DNA from: Minisyncoccota bacterium
GTDB lineage: Bacteria > Patescibacteriota > Minisyncoccia > Phycocordibacterales > UBA2100
Reading direction: 5' to 3'
Length of the DNA: 15,263 bases
Assembly (NCBI GenBank): GCA_020058565.1
Contig: JAGVDT010000082.1
Coordinates: 1 to 15,263 of the forward strand
Part shown: positions 13,089 to 15,263 of the stretch, piece after piece
How positions within the stretch are numbered: position 1 is the stretch's first letter
Layout of the letters: each line of letters begins with the position of its first letter
Notes under the pieces: model-generated
Database searches by the model: none
What the model was told of the DNA's origin: nothing
What the model saw: only the letters and a program-made list of their open reading frames with translations
Program-made: the position numbers and the translations under genes

Positions 13089-13242
13089 AGCGGCCGGTAC
13101 ATAAACCTGCTTGGTTAACTTAAGGGAGCCATCACGGAAGATGCACGCTTCGGTGTGCACCCTGGGCACCCACCTGGATTTCAAGTCCAGGCTTACGGTA
13201 CTGACCGCAACAAAAAACTCGCCCTTGCGAGTTTTTTGTTGC
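13089..13242 (+). ncRNA. Candidate structured small RNA of unknown family (rod-like, possibly 6S-like)
   Basis: No convincing ORF lies here. The predicted transcript begins after TATAAT and folds back on itself: 13090-13100 pairs with 13198-13208 (11 positions, one C-A mismatch and one G-U). The helix may extend to 13109/13188 through further pairs. A top arm pairs 13124-13130 with 13165-13171 around one A-A mismatch and carries a 7-bp stem capped by a C(UUCG)G tetraloop (13142-13159). On the 3' side, CCTGGA/TCCAGG (13173-13191) forms a hairpin with a 7-nt loop. This hairpin competes with the extended rod, a feature reminiscent of the central bubble of 6S RNA. An intrinsic terminator follows. 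The length without terminator, about 120 nt, is short for 6S, and no family signature (SRP, tmRNA, RNase P, tRNA) fits. Confidence 0.6.
13207..13242 (+). terminator. Rho-independent terminator of the structured RNA
   Basis: A perfect 16-bp inverted repeat, GCAACAAAAAACTCGC (13207-13222) and its complement (13227-13242), with a CCTT loop. The core stem ACTCGC/GCGAGT is followed by six T's. The A-run on the other side makes it potentially bidirectional. It shares bases with the RNA's terminal helix. Confidence 0.9.
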
Positions 13243-13260
13243 AAATGGTCAATAAATTCT

Positions 13261-13378
13261 AAGCACGAAATCCGAAATAAATTTTAAACGTTAAAAGAAC
13301 TCAAAATTCTAAACAAAGTCGTGAGCCCGTTTGATATTTGTGATTCAGGGTTTAGATGTTGTTTCGGATTTCGTGCTT
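13261..13378. repeat. Long inverted repeat (29-nt arms), AT-rich intergenic element
   Basis: The left arm begins AAGCACGAAATCCGAA (13261-13276) and is perfectly complementary to 13363-13378. Pairing extends to 17 perfect bp and continues imperfectly to 13289/13350. The 60-nt middle is AT-rich and has no ORF. Such AT-rich intergenic inverted repeats are common in CPR genomes as I know them, but their origin is unclear. No clear target duplication flanks it. A short direct copy of part of the arm, TTCGGATTT, follows at 13377-13385. Confidence 0.7.
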
Positions 13379-13413
13379 CGGATTTTTTGAGTTATTTATT
13401 ATCGGTTGCGTGT

Positions 13414-13419
13414 TACGAT
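13414..13419 (+). promoter_or_regulatory. -10-like TACGAT, 6 nt before ATG 13426 (leaderless type)
   Basis: TACGAT followed by GTCTGA and ATG has the same 6-nt spacing as other starts. No Shine-Dalgarno site precedes the ATG. Confidence 0.45.
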
Positions 13420-13425
13420 GTCTGA

Positions 13426-13800
13426 ATGCTTTTATACGCGCAGCTTGCCGTTTTGGTGGTGCTGGTCACGCTCAATACTTGGCTCGGAATAGACAAAAAC
13501 CTTTACTTCTCCGTATGGTGGTGGGACATCCCAACACATTTTTTAGGTGGAGTGTGGGTGGGGCTATGTGCGGGATGGCTTTTTGCGCTGAATAAAAAGA
13601 AAATTACAGTAGCGCAGTGTGCCTTTTTTGCCTTAGCTGTTGGTGCGGGCTGGGAAGTGTTCGAGCACATGGAGGCAGTGGCAGGCAATATTTTCATGCC
13701 GTATTGGGTTGATACGACCAAAGACTTGATCATCGATACCCTGGGTGGCATGTTGGCGGGATTCTTGATGCTGCGTATCCAAAAAGTATGGCGAAAATAA
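13426..13800 (+). CDS. Small integral membrane protein (YjdF/DUF2238-like)
   Basis: The 124-residue protein has about four hydrophobic segments: 3-20, 37-54, 63-76 and 103-118. Conserved-looking polar motifs lie at membrane edges: WWDIPTHFLGG (31-41), GWEVFEHME (76-84) and DTTKDLIIDTLGG (95-107). This D-x2-H / E-x2-EH / D-x3-D-x3-D pattern resembles YjdF/DUF2238-type membrane proteins, whose function is not established. The ATG at 13426 is supported by a -10-like box 6 nt upstream. It overlaps the following RNase gene by 13 nt, so the two are probably translated together. Confidence 0.78.
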   Translation: MLLYAQLAVLVVLVTLNTWLGIDKNLYFSVWWWDIPTHFLGGVWVGLCAGWLFALNKKKITVAQCAFFALAVGAGWEVFEHMEAVAGNIFMPYWVDTTKDLIIDTLGGMLAGFLMLRIQKVWRK

Positions 13801-15158
13801 CCTTTTACGGCGGGGCGGGGTCGGTGACTGGCGCAAACTTTTTACTCGACACGGGTGATAAAAAGATTCTCATAGATTGCGGTACTCGCGAAAAGGAAGA
13901 CATCTGTGACCCGGAAAATCATGCTCCTTTTGCGTACGACGCAAAGGATATCGATGCCGTCATAATCACGCATGCGCATCAGGATCATATCGGCCGCGTT
14001 CCAAAACTTGCCCGCGAAGGACTCAGGTGCCCCATATATTCTACGCCTGCGACCCGCGACCTCTCAGAGGTGATGTTTGAGGACGGCGTCAGTGTAATGC
14101 GCCATGATGCCGAGCGCAGAAATTGCACACCGATCTACGAGACTGCCGATTATGAAAAAGCGCTTTCGCTATGGCAAACGCACCCGTACCACGAACCATT
14201 CCCCATAGGCGATGTCCAGGTCGAATTCCTTGATGCCGGGCATATCCTAGGCTCAGCCATGGTCAAAATCTCACGCCCCAATAAGAGCAGTCACACTGCA
14301 CTTATTCGGTCAATAATTTTTACTGGCGATCTTGGTAATTCTCCTGAGCCCCTCCTCAATGACACCGAAAGTCCAGAGGGGGCCAACTACCTGCTAATGG
14401 AAACAGTTTACGGCGACCGGGTGCATGAAGGGCGGGGCGATCGCATCGAAGCTTTGCGCAGGTCTATAGAAGAAACGCGCATGCGAAACGGCACGCTCTT
14501 GATACCGTCTTTTTCGGTAGAGCGTACGCAAATACTGCTTTTTGAGATACACAAAATGATGGAAGAGGGTAAGCTCACGCGCATTCCGGTTTACCTGGAC
14601 TCGCCGCTTGCCACACGCGTGACCGAAGTATTTCGTAAACATCGTGAAATTCTCAATCCCGATGCGCAAAAAGATTTCCTAGATGGCGATATATTTTCTT
14701 TCCCCGGCCTTACGGTGGTGCATCACTACGACGACAGCATCCACAAAGCTAAAAATCCTAAGGTGATTATCGCCGGGGCGGGGATGTCGAGCGGTGGCCG
14801 TATCCGATCGCACGAAAAAAGGTACCTGCCTGATTCCAACGCCACTTTTCTTTTCTCGGGTTATCAGGCTCCCGGCACTCTGGGCCGGCGTATCCAGGAT
14901 GGGCAGAAAAAAGTGATGATAGATGGCGAAAGCGTCAAAGTCCGCGCAAAAATAGCATCGCTTTCGGGCTACTCCGGCCACCGCGACCGCGATGGCTTGA
15001 TGCAGTTTGTTGAAAATACCGGCGAAAGCTTGGAAAAAGTATTCTGCGTCATGGGCGAACCGCGTGCATCAAACTTTTTTGCACAGCGTGTCAGAGACTT
15101 TCATGGCATCGAAGCAATAGTCCCGCAAGCAGGCCAATCACTCGAAATCGACCTATAA
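13788..15158 (+). CDS. Beta-CASP metallo-beta-lactamase ribonuclease (CPSF73/YSH1-like)
   Basis: The 456-residue protein has all motifs of an RNA-specific metallo-beta-lactamase: FYGGAGSVTGANFLL (6-20), HAHQDH (62-67), H152 in AGHILGS, D181 in FTGDLG, then the beta-CASP insert with METVYGDR (204-211), PSFSVERTQ (240-248), GAGMSSGGR (330-338), and SGHRD with H398 (397-401). It is closest in pattern to bacterial and archaeal CPSF-73-like RNases and not to RNase J, which has a different domain order and a C-terminal extension. It would cut or trim RNA in the cytosol. It overlaps the preceding membrane-protein gene. Its TAA stop lies inside a TATAAT string (15154-15159), and a possible convergent gene follows. 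Confidence 0.92.
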   Translation: MAKITFYGGAGSVTGANFLLDTGDKKILIDCGTREKEDICDPENHAPFAYDAKDIDAVIITHAHQDHIGRVPKLAREGLRCPIYSTPATRDLSEVMFEDGVSVMRHDAERRNCTPIYETADYEKALSLWQTHPYHEPFPIGDVQVEFLDAGHILGSAMVKISRPNKSSHTALIRSIIFTGDLGNSPEPLLNDTESPEGANYLLMETVYGDRVHEGRGDRIEALRRSIEETRMRNGTLLIPSFSVERTQILLFEIHKMMEEGKLTRIPVYLDSPLATRVTEVFRKHREILNPDAQKDFLDGDIFSFPGLTVVHHYDDSIHKAKNPKVIIAGAGMSSGGRIRSHEKRYLPDSNATFLFSGYQAPGTLGRRIQDGQKKVMIDGESVKVRAKIASLSGYSGHRDRDGLMQFVENTGESLEKVFCVMGEPRASNFFAQRVRDFHGIEAIVPQAGQSLEIDL

Positions 15159-15174
15159 TTGGATTGTACATTTT

Positions 15175-15263
15175 TCAAGCGTTAGTAACACTTTTGTTGA
15201 GGATAGCGAGGTCTTCTCGCCGCGCGGCAAGGTAGTTTTCCAGGAAGGCAAAGGGGGGTAAGA
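15175..15263 (-). CDS. C-terminal tail of a possible convergent gene (truncated by window edge)
   Basis: Read on the minus strand from the window edge, the frame gives 28 residues (LPPFAFLENYLAARREDLAI then LNKSVTNA) and TGA at 15175-15177. The composition is protein-like and helical, and its position just after the RNase stop fits a convergent gene pair. A 28-codon open frame can arise by chance, so this is tentative. On the + strand the same stretch holds a GCGAG/CTCGC hairpin and a GCCGCGCGGC palindrome (15206-15228). Confidence 0.4.
   Translation of the reverse strand, partial: LPPFAFLENYLAARREDLAILNKSVTNA

Noticed and set aside
13136..13208. Selenocysteine-type tRNA: GGAAGAT followed by an anticodon-like arm with UCA in a 7-nt loop
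   Set aside because: There is no matching 3' acceptor (ATCTTCC), no T-arm consensus, and the D-arm to anticodon distance is wrong. The arm fits better as part of the larger RNA fold.
13089..13208. SRP RNA because of CACGGAAGATG
   Set aside because: The conserved AGCAGCC and GGUCAGG segments around a GGAA tetraloop are absent.
15154..15159. TATAAT as promoter of a + strand gene after the RNase
   Set aside because: It overlaps the TAA stop, has no start codon at leaderless spacing, and a minus-strand reading downstream looks more protein-like. Kept only as a possibility.
1..15263. CRISPR array, rRNA, canonical tRNA or prophage genes
   Set aside because: No regularly spaced repeats, no rRNA signatures, no complete tRNA cloverleaf, and no integrase or phage structural genes were seen.

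Overview
The window looks like a chromosomal segment from a Candidate Phyla Radiation bacterium, most likely of the Parcubacteria type. This is inferred from gene style and layout, not from a marker phylogeny. Supporting signs are small, tightly packed genes, many start codons with no Shine-Dalgarno site, a solitary TraG/VirD4-like ATPase next to a secreted proline-rich protein, a stand-alone PurD, and several short nucleotide kinases. Codon use is uniform and roughly GC-balanced, apart from one AT-richer gene at 1462-2373. Nearly all genes are on the + strand.

Layout. Bases 1-489 are the C-terminal third of SecY. A 382-base gap follows, holding a hairpin, a small broken ORF, a strong terminator and a palindrome. 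Next come a guanylate-kinase-like gene whose P-loop lysine is replaced by Glu, an AT-richer gene with a Tat-like N-terminus, a short-type adenylate kinase, a GIY-YIG gene, methionine aminopeptidase (map) and a LOG-family phosphoribohydrolase. The secY, adk, map order is the classical end of the spc ribosomal-protein operon, here interrupted by additions. PurD and a NUDIX hydrolase follow, then a 940-residue TraG-like ATPase, a secreted protein with a proline hinge, and a 56-residue mini-copy of that protein's N-terminus. A lone minus-strand gene (10764-11408) has a consensus promoter and a Shine-Dalgarno site. It is divergent from a nucleoside diphosphate kinase, a P-loop kinase and a His-rich small protein. 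A 381-base gap then holds a candidate structured RNA with its own promoter and terminator, plus a long inverted repeat. A small membrane protein, a beta-CASP metallo-beta-lactamase RNase and the tail of a possible convergent gene complete the window.

The most striking observation is that the GIY-YIG gene has the anatomy of a tiny mobile element. Bases 3016-3290 (275 bp) have 12-bp perfect terminal inverted repeats and are flanked by a perfect 6-bp direct repeat, ATGATT. Removing the element and one repeat restores an adk-map ATGA stop/start overlap. The gene's start codon and stop codon both lie in the duplicated target bases, so the element reads open from end to end.

Two further observations stand out. 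Seven start codons lie exactly 6 nt downstream of a -10-like hexamer, and an eighth fits with 6 or 9 nt, a strong sign of leaderless transcription; the one clear Shine-Dalgarno gene is the minus-strand one. The RNA at about 13089-13242 has an 11-position terminal helix, a UUCG-capped arm, an anticodon-like hairpin with an alternative pairing, and a rho-independent terminator, and I could not assign it to a known family.
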